From: Fasciola hepatica
Taxonomy: Eukaryota > Platyhelminthes > Trematoda > Plagiorchiida > Fasciolidae
Direction of reading: 5' to 3'
NCBI GenBank assembly: GCA_948099385.1
Contig: CANUEZ040000211.1
Coordinates: forward strand, 898,501-962,500
DNA: 64,000 nt
A model generated the notes under the pieces. That model saw only the letters and a program-made list of their open reading frames with translations, was not told the DNA's origin and ran no database searches. Position numbers and translations under genes: made by a program. Below are positions 15,700 through 29,600 of this stretch, piece after piece. The first letter of the stretch is position 1, and each line of letters starts with the position of its first letter.

Positions 15700-18600
15700 A
15701 TGATTGATTATTGAGGACTGATGATTGATGATTGATGATTGATGATTGATTATTTATGATTGATAATTGATGTGTGATGATTGATGATTGATTATTGATG
15801 ATTGATTATTGATGACTGATGATTGATGGTCGAAAATTGGTAAATGATTATTGGTGATTGATGATTTATTTATGATTATTGATGACTGACTAATGATGAT
15901 TGATGATTGCTGATTGCTGATTGGTGATTGTTGATTGATGATTGATGATTGATGATTGATTATTAGTGATTGATGATTGATGATTGGTGATTGATGATTG
16001 ATGATTGATGATTGGTTATTGATGATTGATAATTGAAGATTGATGATTGGCGATTGATTATTGATCATTGATGACTGAATATTGATGATTGAAAATTGGT
16101 AATTGGTTATTGGTGATTGATGAATGATTTATGATTATAGATGACAGATTATTGGTGATTGCTGATTGATGATCGCTGATTGCTGATTGCTGATTGATGT
16201 TTGAAGATTGATGATTGATGATTAATAAATGATGATTGATTATTGATGATTGCTGATTGATGATTGATGATTAGTGATTGATGATCGATGACCTATGTTT
16301 GATGATTGATGATTGATTATTGACGATTGGTGATTGATGATTGATGATTGATAAATGAAAATTGAATATTGAAAATAGATGATTCGTGATTATCGATTGA
16401 TGTTTGATGATTGATGATTGACGATTGATGTCCGATGTTTAGTGGTTGATGATCGATGATCTATGGTTGATGATTGATGATTGATTATTGAAGATTGATG
16501 ATTGATGATTGATGATTCATGATTGGTAATTGATGATTGATGATTGAAAGTTGATAATTGATAATTGATGATTCATTAATATTGATTGATTATTGATGAT
16601 TGATGATTGATGATTGATGATTAATGATTGTTGACTGATGATTGATGATTGATGATTGATGATTGATGATTGACGATTGACGATTGATGATTGATGAATG
16701 ATGATTGATGATTGATGATTGATGATTAGTGATTGATGATCGATGATCGGTGATTGGTGATTGATGATTGATGATTGATGATTGATGATTGATGATTGAT
16801 GATTGATAATTGAAAATTGAAGATTGATAATAAATGATTCATGATTATTGATTTCTGATTGATGATTGATGATTGATGATTGATTATTGGTGATTGATTA
16901 TCGTTGATCTATGATTGATGATTGATGATTGATTATTGATGCACGCTGATTGATGATTAATGATTGATGACTGATGATTGATGATTGATGATTGATGATT
17001 GACGATTGATGATTGATGATTGATGATTGATGATTGATGATTGATCATTGGTAATTGATGATTGATGATTGATGATTGATGATTGATTATTTATGATTGA
17101 TAATTGATGTGTGATGATTGATGATTGATTATTGATGGTTGATTATTGATGACTGATGATTGATGGTCGAAAATTGGTAAATGATTATTGGTGATTGATG
17201 ATTTATTTATGATTATTGATGACTGACTAATGATGATTGATGATTGCTGATTGCTGATTGCTGATTGATTTTTGATGATTGATGATTTATGATTATTGAT
17301 TGATGATTGATGGTTGATGATAGATGATTGATGATTGATGACTAGTGACTGATTATCGATGATTTATGATTGATGATTGATGATTGATGATTGGTGATTG
17401 TTGATTGATGATTGATGATTGATGATTGATGATTAGTGATTGATGATTGATGACTGTTGATTGATGATTGATGATTGATGATTGGTTATTGATGATTGAT
17501 AATTGAAGATTGATGATTGGCGATTGATTATTGATCATTGATGACTGAATATTGATGATTGAAAATTGGTAATTGGTTGTTGGTGATTGATGAATGATTT
17601 ATGATTATAGATGACAGATTATTGGTGATTGCTGATTGATGATCGCTGATTGCTGATTGCTGATTGATGTTTGATGATTGATGATTGATGAATAATAAAT
17701 GATGATTGATTATTGATGATTGCTGATTGATGATTGATGATTAGTGATTGATGATCGATGACCTATGTTTGATGATTGATGATTGATTATTGACGATTGG
17801 TGATTGATGATTGATGATTGATTATTGACGATAGATTGTTGATTGTTGACCATTGGTTATTGACCATTGATGATTGGTCATTGATGAATAATGATTCATG
17901 ATTGATGATTGATTATTGATGATTGATGATTAGTGATTGATGATCGATGATCTGTGATTGATGATTGATGATTGATTATTGATGATTCATGATGGATGAT
18001 TGATGATTGATAATTGAAAATTGAAGATTGAAAATAGATGATTCGTGATTATCGATTGATGTTTGATGATTGATGATTGACGATTGATGTCCGATGTTTA
18101 GTGGTTGATGATCGATGATCTATGGTTGATGATTGATGATTGATTATTGAAGATTGATGATTGATGATTGATGATTGATGATTGGTAATTGATGATTGGT
18201 GATTGAAAGTTGATAATTGATAATTGATGATTCATTAATATTGATTGATTATTGATGATTGATGATTGATGTTTGATGATTAATGATTGTTGACTGATGA
18301 TTGATGATTGATGATTGATGATTGATGATTGACGATTGACGATTGATGATTGATGATTGATGATTGATGATTGATGATTGATGATTAGTGATTGATGATC
18401 GATAATCGGTGATTGGTGATTGATGATTGATGATTGATGATTGATGATTGATGATTGATGATTGATAATTGAAAATTGAAGATTGATAATAAATGATTCA
18501 TGATTATTGATTTCTGATTGATGATTGATGATTGATGATTGATTATTGGTGATTGATTATCGTTGATCTATGATTGATGATTGATGATTGATTATTGATG

Positions 18601-18900
18601 CACGCTGATTGATGATTAATGATTGATGACTGATGATTGATGATTGATGATTGATGATTGACGATTGATGATTGATGATTGATGATTGATGATTGATGAT
18701 TGATCATTGATAATTGATGATTGATGATTGATGATTGATGATTGATGATTAATGATTGATGATTGATGATTGATGATTGATGATTGATGTTTGGTAATTG
18801 ATGATTGATGATTGAAAGTTGAAGATCAATAATTGATGATTCAATAATATTGATTGATTATTGATGATTGATGATTGATGATTGATGATTAATGTTTGAT
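15700..18900. repeat. Tandem duplication with offsets 1337, 1470 and 1659
   Basis: TGTGTGATG at 15771 and 17108 gives an offset of 1337. ACCTATGTTT at 16291 and 17761 gives 1470. CGTGATTATCG at 16385 and 18044 gives 1659. All three are exact multiples of seven (191, 210 and 237 heptamers). The steps are a 133-bp (19-heptamer) gain near 17.27-17.4 kb and a 189-bp (27-heptamer) segment near 17.82-18.0 kb. The second includes the GATTGTTGATTGTTGACC landmark and is absent from the first copy near 16.35 kb. Confidence 0.8.
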
Positions 18901-21900
18901 GACTGATCATTGATGATTGATGATTGATGATTGATGATTGACGATTGATTATTGAAGATTGATGATTGATGATTGATGATTGATGATTGATGATTAGTGA
19001 TTGATGGTCGATGATCGGTGACTGGTTATTGATGATTGATGATTGATGATTGATGATTGATGATTGATAATTAAAAATTGAAGATTGATAAAAAATGATT
19101 CATGATTATTGATTTCTGATTGATGATTGATGATTGATGATTGATTATTGGTGATTGCTTATCGTTGATCTATGATTGATGATTGATGATTGATGATTGA
19201 TTATTGATGATTGATGATTGATGATTGACGATTGATGGTTGATGATTGATGATTGATGATTGTCGATTGATGATTGATGATTGATGATTAGTATTTGGTG
19301 AATAATAAGTGATGATTGATGATGATGATTGATGATTGATTATCGGTGATTTAGGATTGATGATTGAAAATTTATGATTGTTGATTGATATTTGATGTTG
19401 GATGATTGGTTATTGATGATTGATGATTGATGATTGATGATTGGTTATTGGTGATTCATTATTGTCGATCTATGATTGATTATTGATGATTGATGCTTGA
19501 TGATTGAATATTGATTATTGATTTTTGATGATTTGTTATTGATGATTGATGATTGACATTTGAAGATTGATGACTGATGATTCATTATTATTGTTTGATG
19601 AGTGATGACAGATGATTGGTGATTGATGATTGACTATTGTCAATTGATTATTGATGATTGATGATTGATGATTGATGATTGGTGAATGGTGGATTATTAG
19701 TGGTGATTGATGATTGATGAAAAATGATTGATGATAGGTGATTGAGGATTGATGATTGAAGATTGATGATTGTTGATTGATGTTTGATGTTTGAGGAATT
19801 TTATTTGATGATTGATGATTGATGATTGATGATAGGTGATTGTGGATTGATGATTGAAGATTGATGATTGTTGATTGATGTTTGATGTTTGAGGATTGGT
19901 TATTGATGATTGATGATTGATGATTGGTGATTGACAATTGATTATGATTGATTGATTAATAATGATTGATTATAAATTATTGATGATTGGGGATTCATGA
20001 TTGATGATTGATGATTGATGATTGATTATTGATGATTGATAATTGGTAATTGGTTATTGGTGATTGATAATTGATATATGATTAATGATGATTGATGTTT
20101 GATTATTGGTGATTGACAATGAATAATTGATGATTCATTATTCACCGTTGATTATTGATGATAGATGAATGATAATTTATCATTGAACATCGATTATTGA
20201 TGAGCGATGATTGATGATTGATGATAGATTATTGATGACTGATGTTTGATGATTGATTATTGATGATTGTTTTTTGATTAATGCTGATTGCTGATTGATC
20301 ATTGGTGATTGATCATTGTATATTGATGATTGTAGAATGATGACTGATGAAAGACTATCGAATTTTGATGATTGGTGATTGATGATTGATGATTGATGAT
20401 TGATGATCGATGATTGATGATTGATGATTGATGATGGATTATTGATGATTGATAATTGATGATTGATGATTGATGATTGATGATTGATGATTGATGATTG
20501 ATGATTGATGATTGATTATTGATGATTGATAATTGATGATTGATGATTGATGATTGATGATTGATTATGCATAATTGAGGATTGATTATTGATATTTGAT
20601 ATTGGTTGTTGGTGTTTGATGTTTGAATAATGATTATTGATGACTGATGATTGATGACTGGTGATTGATGATGGATGCGTGATGATTGATATTTGAAGAT
20701 TGTTGATTGATGATTGGTGATCGATCATTGATGTTCGATTATTGATTATTAATGATTGATGATTGATGATTGATGATTGATGGTGGATGATTGATGATTG
20801 ATGATTTATGATTGATTAATGATAATAGGTGTTTGATGATTGATGATTGATGATTGATGATTGATGATTCATGATTGATGATTGATTATTGATGATTGAT
20901 GATTGATGATTGGTGATTGGTGATTGACGATTGATGATTGATGATTGATGATTGATGATTGATGATTGATGATTGATCGTTGATGTTTGATGATTGATGA
21001 TTGATGATTGATGGTTGATGATTGATGATTGGTGTTTGATGATTGATGATTGATAATTGATGTTTGATAATCGCTGATTGCTGATTGATGATTGGTGACT
21101 GATGATTGATTATTGATGTTTGATGATTGCTGATTGATGATTGGTGATTGATGATTGATTATTGATGTTTGATGATTGATGATTGATGATTGATGATTGA
21201 TGATTGTTTATTGATGATTGGTGATTGATGATTGATTATTGATGACTGATTGTTGATGATTGATGATTGATTATTGGTGATTGATGGGTGATGATAGATG
21301 ATTGATGAATGGTGATTGATTGTTGATGTTTGATAATTGGTAATTGGTTATTGGTGATTGATAATTGATATACGATTTTTGTTGATTGATGGTTGATTCT
21401 TGGTGATTGAAAATTGATCATTGATAATTGATTATTGATCGTTGTTTATTGATGAGTGATGAATGATAATTTATAATTGACCATTGATCATTGATGAGCG
21501 ACGATTGATGATTGATGATTGATGAATGATGGTTGATGGTTGATGATTGATGTTTGATGATTGGTTATTGATTATTGCTGATTGCAGATTGATGATTGAC
21601 TATTGATGATTGGTTATTGATGATTGTAGATTGATGACTGATGAATGACTATCGAATTTTGATGATTGATATTTGGTGATTGATGATTGATGATTGATGA
21701 TTGGTTATTGATGATTGATAATTGAAGATTGATGATTGGCGATTGATGATTGATCATTGATGACTGAATGTTGATGATTGAAAATTGGTAATTGGTTATT
21801 GGTGATTGATAAATGATTTATGATTATAGATGACAGATTATTGGTGATTGATGATTGGTGATGGATGCGTGATGATTGATGATTGTTGATTGTTGATTGA

Positions 21901-24440
21901 TGATTGATGATCGATCATTGATGATTGATGATTGCTGATTGATAATCGCTGATTGCTGATTGCTGATTGATGTTTGATGATTGATGAATGATGAATAAGA
22001 AATGATGATTGATTATTGATGATTGCTGATTAATGATTGATGATTAGTGATTGATGATCGATGACCTATGTTTGATGATTGATGATTGATTATTGACGAT
22101 TGGTGATTGATGATTGATGATTGAATATTGACGATAGGTTGTTGATTGTTGACCTTTGGTTATTGACCATTGATGATTGATCATTGATGAGAAATGATTC
22201 AGGATTGATGATTGGTTATTGATGATTGATGATTGATGATTAGTGGTTGATGGTTGATGATCTGTGATTGATGATTGATGATTGATTTTTGATGATTGAT
22301 GTTGGATGATTGATGATTGTTAATTGATAATTGTAGATTGAAAATATATGATTCGTGATTATCGATTGATGTTTGATGATTGATGATTGAATATTGATGA
22401 TCGATGATTAGTGATTGATGATCGATGATCTATGGTTGATGATTTATGATTGATGCTTGATGATTGATGATTGATGATTGATGATTGATGATTGATGAAT
22501 GGTAGTTGATGATTGATGATTGAAAGTTGATAATTGATAATTGATGATTCATTAATATTGATTGATTATTGATGATTGATGATTGATGATTGATGATTGA
22601 TGAATAATGATTGATGACTGATGATTGATGATTGACGATTGATGATTGATGATTGACGATTGATGATTGATGATTGATGATTGATCATTGATCATTGGTG
22701 ATTCATGATTGATGATTGATGATCGATTATTGATGATTGATGTTTGATAATTGATGATTGATGATTGATGATTGATGATTGATGATTGATGGCTGATGAT
22801 TGATGATTGATGATTGATGATTGATGACTGATGATTAAAGATTGATGATTGATGATTGATGATTGATTATTGGTGATTGATTATCGTTGATCTATGATTG
22901 ATGATTGATGATTGATGCTTGATGATTGATGATTGATGATTAGTGATTGATGACTGATGATTGATGATTGATGATTGATGTTTGATGGTTGACGATTGAT
23001 GATTGACGTTTGATGATTGATTATTGACGATAGATTGTTGATTGTTGACCTTTGGTTATTGACCATTGATGATTGATCATTGATGATTAATGATTCATGA
23101 TTGATGATTGATTATTGATGACTGATGATTGATGATTAGTGATTGATGGTCGATGATCTGTGATTGATGATTGATGATTGATTATTGATGATTGATGTTG
23201 GATGATTGATGATTGTTAATTGAAAATTGAAGATTGAAAATAGATGATTCGTGATTATCGATTGATGTTTGATGATTGATGATTGAATATTGATGATCGA
23301 TGATTAGTGATTGATGATCGATGATCTATGGTTGATGAATGATGATTGATGGATGATGATTGATGATTGATGATTGATGATTGATGATTGGTAGTTGATG
23401 ATTGATGATTGAAAGTTGATAATTGATAATTGATGATTCATTAATATTGATTGTTTATTGATGATTGATGATTGATGATTGATGATTGATGATTGATGAT
23501 TGATGACTGATGATTGATGATTGATGATTGATGATTGATGATTGACGATTGATGATTGATGATTGATGATTGATCATTGATCACTGGTGATTCATGATTG
23601 ATGATTGATGATCGATTATTGATGATAGATGATTGATGATTGATGATTGATGATTGATGATTGATGGCTGGTGATTGATGATTGATGATTGATGATTAAT
23701 AACTGATGATTAAAGATTGATGATTGATGATTTATGATTGATTATTGGTGATTGATTATCGTTGATCTATGATTGATGATTGATGATTGATGCTTGATGA
23801 TTGATGATTGATGATTAGTGATTGATGACTGATGATTGATGATTGATGATTGATGTTTGATGATTGACGATTGATGATTGATGATTGAATTGATGATTGT
23901 CGATTGATGATTGATGATTGGTGATCTATGATTGATGATTGATTATTGATGACTGATGATTGATGATTAGTGATTGATGGTCGATGATCTGTGATTGATG
24001 ATTGATGATTGATTATTGATGTTTGATTTTGGATGATTTATGATTGTTAATTGAAAATTGAAGATTGAAAATAGATGATTCGTGATTATCGATTGATGTT
24101 TGATGATTGATGATTGAATATTGATGATCGATGATTAGTGATTGATGATCGATGATCTATGGTTGATGATTGATGATTGATGCTTGATGATTGATGATTG
24201 ATGATTGATGATTGATGATTGATGATTGATGATTGATGACTGATGATTGATGATTGATGATTGATGATTGATGATTGACGATTGATGATTGATGATTGAT
24301 GATTGATCATTGATCATTGGTGATTCATGATTGATGATTGATGATCGATTATTGATGATAGATGATTGATGATTGATGATTGATGATTGATGATTGATGG
24401 CTGATGATTGATGATTGATGATTGATGATTAATAACTGAT
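17620..24440. repeat. Large direct repeat, copy 2 (offset about 11.6-11.7 kb)
   Basis: Partner of 6.0-12.8 kb. The order of landmarks is the same over the whole segment, including GAGCGACG at 21496 (9839 in copy 1) and GATTAAAGATTG at 22833 and 23708 (11127 and 12009 in copy 1). The end contains three of the 0.6-0.9 kb units (22833, 23708 and a GAGTAAAG variant at 24441), whereas copy 1 continues into at least six. Contraction or expansion of that array therefore distinguishes the two copies. Confidence 0.85.
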
Positions 24441-25961
24441 GAGTAAAGATTGATGATTGATGATTCATGATTGATTATTGGTGATTGATTATCGTTGATC
24501 TATGATTGATGATTGATGATTGATGCTTGATGATTGATGATTGATGATTAGTGATTGATGACTGATGATTGATGATTGATGATTGATGTTTGATGATTGA
24601 CGATTGATGATTGATGATTGAATTGATGATTGTCGATTGATGATTGATGATTGATGATTAGTGTTTGGTGAATAATTAGTGTTGATTGATGATGATGATT
24701 GATGATTGATTATCGGTGATTGAGGATTGATGATTGAAGATTTATGATTGTTGATTGATGTTTGATGTTGGATGATTGGTTATTGATGAATGATGATTGA
24801 TGATTGATGATTGGTTATTGGTGATTGATTATCGTTGATCTTTGATTGATGATTGATGATTGATGCTTGATGATTGAATAATGATTATTGATTATTGATG
24901 ATTGGTTTTTGATGATTGATTATTGAAATTTGAAGATTGATGACTGATGATTCATTATTATTGTTTGATTATTGATGACTGATGATTGGTGATTGATGAT
25001 TGACTATTGTTAACTGATTATTGATGACTGATGATTGATGATTGCCGATTGATGATTGGTGATTGATGATTGATGATTGATTATTGAGGACTAATGATTG
25101 ATGATTGATGATTGATGATTGATTATTTATGATTGATGATTATTGATTGATGACTGATGATTGATGATTGATGATTGATGATTGATGATTGACGATTGAT
25201 GTATGATTATTGACAATTGAAGATTGATAATAAATGATTCATGATTATTGATTTCTGATTGATGATTGATGATTGATTATTGATTATTGGTGATTGATTA
25301 TCGCTGGTCAATGATTGATGATTGATGATTGATGCTTGATGATTGATGATTGATGAATAATGATTGATGACTTATGATTGATGATTGATGATTGATGATT
25401 GATGATTGACGATTGATGATTGATGACTGAAAGTTGAAGATTGATAATTGATGATTCATTTATATTGATTGACTATTGATGATTGATGATTGATGATTGA
25501 TGATTGATGATTAATGATTAATGATTGATGATTGATGATTGATGATTGATGATTGATGATTGGTAATTGATGATTGATCACTGAAAGTTGAAGATTGATA
25601 ATTGATGATTCAATAATATTGATTGATTTTTGATGATTGATGATTGATGATTGATGATTGATGATTATTGATTGATGACTGATGATTGATGATTGATGAT
25701 TGATGATTGATGATTGACGATTGATGATTGATGATTGATTATTGATGATTAATGATTAATGATTGATGATTGATGATTGATTATTGATGATTGGTAATTG
25801 ATGATTGATGATTGAAAGTTGAAGATTGATAATTGATGATTCAATAATATTGATTGATTTTTGATGATTGATGATTGATGATTGATGATTGTTGATTATT
25901 GATTGATGACTGATGATTGATCATTGATGCTTGATGATTGATGATTGACGATTGATGACTG
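24440..25961. repeat. Left-family satellite, no higher-order unit of fixed length
   Basis: Contains the GTGAATAATTAG landmark at 24668 and sequence resembling 15.28-15.75 kb (about 9.38 kb offset). This is followed by poorly ordered heptamers with modules similar to 2.7-3.1 kb and 6.9-7.3 kb, such as GAAAGTTGAAGATTGATAAT. No gene or other element is visible. Confidence 0.7.
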
Positions 25962-26017
25962 GTAATTGGTCATTCATTAGGGAACGTTGATCGATGATGC
26001 GTCCTTATTTATATTTG
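25962..26017. repeat. Diverged C-containing patch of eight heptamers
   Basis: Between ordinary repeat units lies the most atypical stretch noticed in the window. In seven-base steps it reads GTAATTG, GTCATTC, ATTAGGG, AACGTTG, ATCGATG, ATGCGTC, CTTATTT, ATATTTG. The flanking units stay in register, so 56 bp equals exactly eight heptamers. This could be hypermutated satellite or a short insert whose length happens to fit. It contains a single TTAGGG, which is not a telomere array. No second copy was seen in the window. Confidence 0.7.
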
Positions 26018-27480
26018 ATTATTGATGACTGATGAATGATGATTTACGATTGATGATTGATGATTGATAATTGTTGAATGATGAATGATGACTGATGATT
26101 GATGATTGATGATTGATGATTGATGATTGACGATTGATGATTGATGATTGATGATTGATGACTGATGATTGATGATTGATGATTGATGATTAGTGATTGA
26201 TGAACGATGATCGGTGATTGGTGATTGATGATTGATGATCGGTGATTGGTGATTGATGATTGATAATTAAAAATTGAAGATTGATAAAAAATGATTCATG
26301 ATATTTTCTTTCTAATTGATGATTGATGATTGATGATTGATTATTGGTGATTGATTATCGTTGATCTATGATTGATGATTGATGATTAGTGTTTGGTGAA
26401 TAATTAGTGATGATTGATGATGATGATTGATGATTGATTATCGGTGATTGAGGATTGATGATTGAAGATTTATGATTGTTGATTGATGTTTGATGTTGGA
26501 TGATTGGTTATTGATGATTGATGATTGATGTTTGATGATTGGTTATTGGTGATTGATTATCGTTGTTTTATGATTGATGATTGATGATTCATGCTTGATG
26601 ATTGAATATTGATTATTGATTATTGATGATTTGCTATTGATGATTGATGATTGACATTTAAAGATTGATAACTGATGATTCATTATTATTGTTTGATGAT
26701 TGATGACTGATGATCGGTGATTAATGATTGACTATTGTAATTGATCATGGATGACTGATGATTGATGATTGCTGTTTGATGATTAATGATTGATGATTGA
26801 TGATTAATTATTGATGACTGATGATTGATGATTGCTGATTGATGATTGATGATTGATGATTGATGATTGATTATTTATGATTGATAATTGATGTGTGATG
26901 ATTGATGATTGATTATTGATGATTGATTATTGATGACTGATGATTGATGGTCGAAAATTGGTAAATGATTATTGGTGTATGATGATTTATTTATGATTAT
27001 TGGTGATTGACTAATGATGATCGATGATTGCTGACTGCTGATTGCTGATTGATTTTTGATGGTTGATGATTAATGATTAATGATTGATGATTGATGATTG
27101 ATGATTGATGATAGATGATTGAAGATTGATGATTGATGATTGATGATTGATTATTGATGACTGATTATGGATGATTGATGATTGATGATTGATGATTGAT
27201 GACTGATTATTGACGATTGATTATTGATGTTTAATGATTGATTATTTATGCTTGATGATTGGTGATTGGTGATTGATGGTTGATAATTGATGACTGATAA
27301 TTGATTATTGATTATTGTTGATTGATAATTGAGTTTGATGAATGATAGTTGATGATTGATGATTGATGATTGGTGATTGATGATTGATGATTGATAATTG
27401 ATTACTGATAATTGATGATTGATGATTGGTGGTTGAGTTTGATGATTGATGATTGATGATTGATGATTGATGATTAATCA
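26018..27480. repeat. Edge of left family
   Basis: Holds the last GTGAATAATTAG landmark (26396) and a TGTGTGATGATTGATG/GGTCGAAAATTGG module also found near 15.77-15.84 and 17.11-17.18 kb. It then passes into a stretch with neither left nor right landmarks. GTTGATTGATAATTGAGTTTGATG near 27315 and its partial repeat near 27430 are local. No gene visible. Confidence 0.65.
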
Positions 27481-27965
27481 GTAGTGATTTATAATTGATA
27501 ATTGATGATTGATGATTGATATTTGATGACTGATTATTGATGATTGAGGATTAGGTATTGATGTTCGATGATTGTTGATTGATGATTGATTTTTGATGGT
27601 TGATCAATAATGATTGATGAATGGTGATTTATGACTAACCATTGATTATTGATGATTGGTGATTGACGATTGATAATTGATGATTATTGATTGATGATTG
27701 ATGACTGATTATTGATGATTGATGATTGATGATTGATGATTGACGATTGATTATTGATGATTGATGATTGAAGATTGATGATTATTCATTAGTGATTTAT
27801 AATTGATAACTGATGATTGATGATTGATATTTGATGACTGATTATTGATGATTGAGGATTAGGTATTGATGTTCGATGATTGTTGATTGATGATTGATTT
27901 TTGATGGTTGATCAATAATGATTGATGAATGGTGATTTATGACTAACCATTGATTATTGATGAGT
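27481..27965. repeat. 308-bp-spaced direct repeat carrying the GACTAACC module
   Basis: About 172 bp, from AGTGATTTATAATTGATAA to GACTAACCATTGATTATTG, occurs at about 27481-27653 and again at 27789-27961. GGATTAGGTATTG at 27548 and 27856 and GACTAACC at 27633 and 27941 both give an offset of 308 (44 heptamers). A third, more diverged copy with GGATTAAGTATTG and GACTAACC lies at about 29153-29320. The GACTAACC string reappears in the right family 60 bp after many GGATCC boxes, so these copies look like earlier forms of that module. Confidence 0.8.
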
Positions 27966-29600
27966 GATGATTGATGATTGATGATTGATTATTGATGATT
28001 GATGTTTGATGATTGATGATTGATGATTGATTATTGATTACTGCTGATTGCTGATTGATGATTGATGATTGATTATTGATGACTGATGATTGATGATTGC
28101 TGATTGATTATTTTTGACTGATGATTGATGATTGATTATTGATGATTGATGTATGATGATTGATGATTTGTGATTGATGATTGATGAATAATTACTGATG
28201 ATTGATGGTGGAATATGGGTATTTGGTTATTGGTTTTTGATGGTTTATTTATGATTATTAATGTTTGAATAATGATGATTGATGATTGAGTTTTGAGGAT
28301 TAGTGATTGAATATCGATGATCTATGATTGATGATTGATGATTGATGAATGGTGATTGATGAAAAATTATTGATAATTGATGACTGATTTTTGATGATTG
28401 GTGATTGACAATTGATGGTTGATGATTGGTGATTGATGGTTGATGATTGATGAATAATAATTGATGATTGATGATTGACGATTGACGACTGATGAATGAT
28501 GACTGACGATTGATGATTGATGATTGATGATTAATGATCGATGATTGATGATTAATGATTGATGATTGATGATTGATGATTGACGATTGATGATTTATGA
28601 TTGATGATTGATGATTGACGATTGATGATTGATGATTGATGATTGATGATTAATGCTTGATGATTGGTGATTGATTATTGATTATTGATAATTGATGATA
28701 GATGATTGATGATTGATGATTGTTGATTGATGATTGATAATTGATCATACTTGATTGATGATTGATGATTGATGATTGATGATTGATGATTGCTGATTGC
28801 TGATTGATGTTTGATGATTGGTTATTGATGATTATATATTGATGATTGACGATTGATGATTGGTGATTGATGATTGATTATTAGTGACTGATGTTCGATG
28901 ATCTATTTTTGATGACTGATGATTGGTAATTGATGATTGATGGTTGATGATTGATCATTGATGATTGATGATTGATGATTGATGATTAATGATTCATTAT
29001 TGATGATTGACTATTCATGACTGATGATTGATGATTGATGATTGATGATTGATGATTGATGACTGATGACTGATGATTGATGATTGATGATTGATGATTG
29101 ACGATTGACGATTGATGATTGATGATTGATGATTGATGATTGATGATTAATTATTAGTGATTTATGATTGATAATTCATGATTGATTATTGATAATTGAT
29201 GACTGACGATTGATGACTGTGGATTAAGTATTGATGGTTGATGATTTTTGATTGATGATTGATTTTTGATGGTTGAACAATAATAATTGATGATTGACGA
29301 TTTGTGACTAACCATTGATTATTTATGAGTGATGATTGATGATAGATGATTGATTATTGATGATTGATGTTTGACGATTGATGATTGCCATTTGTTCATT
29401 GATGATTGCTGATTGATGATTGATGATTGATGATTGATTATTGATGACTGATGATTGATTATTGCTGATTGATTGTTGTTGATTGATGATTGATTGTTAA
29501 TGACTGATGATTGATGGTGGAATATTGGTTTCTGTTTATTGGTTATTGATGATTTATTTATGATTATTGTCGTTTGATTATTGATTATTGATGATTGAGG
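27966..29600. repeat. Transition satellite between left and right families
   Basis: Heptamer sequence without GTGAATAATTAG, TTGACC or GGATCC landmarks. It does contain a GGTGGAAT/TATTTATGATTATT module (about 28207-28260 and 29515-29570) that becomes a regular part of right-family units (for example near 30835, 39387 and 55860). No gene, RNA or mobile element visible. Confidence 0.7.

Larger units (their letters stand above)
21..23060. repeat. Left-family landmark GATTGTTGATTGTTGACC, 8 dispersed copies
   Basis: Copies start at about 21 (TTAACC variant), 6211, 10480, 11327, 13646, 17834, 22137 (GGTTGTTG variant) and 23033. Each is followed by a TTGGTTATTGACCATTGATG stretch. The motif is made of diverged heptamers, and its copy positions mark unit boundaries of the left family. 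I did not find it beyond 23.1 kb. Confidence 0.8.
671..26410. repeat. Left-family landmark GTGAATAATTAGTG, 10 dispersed copies
   Basis: Copies start at about 671, 1041, 1774, 3410, 7696, 13067, 15295, 19308, 24668 and 26396, with small changes (GTGAATTATTAG, GTGAATTATAAG, GTGAATAATAAG). Most are followed by a trinucleotide slip GATGATGATGATTG and then a TATCGGTGATT stretch. The last copy at 26396 marks the right edge of recognisable left-family sequence. Confidence 0.8.

Noticed and set aside
25976..25982. TTAGGG within ATTAGGG, possible telomere sequence
   Set aside because: A single hexamer with no tandem copies; explained by divergence of one heptamer.
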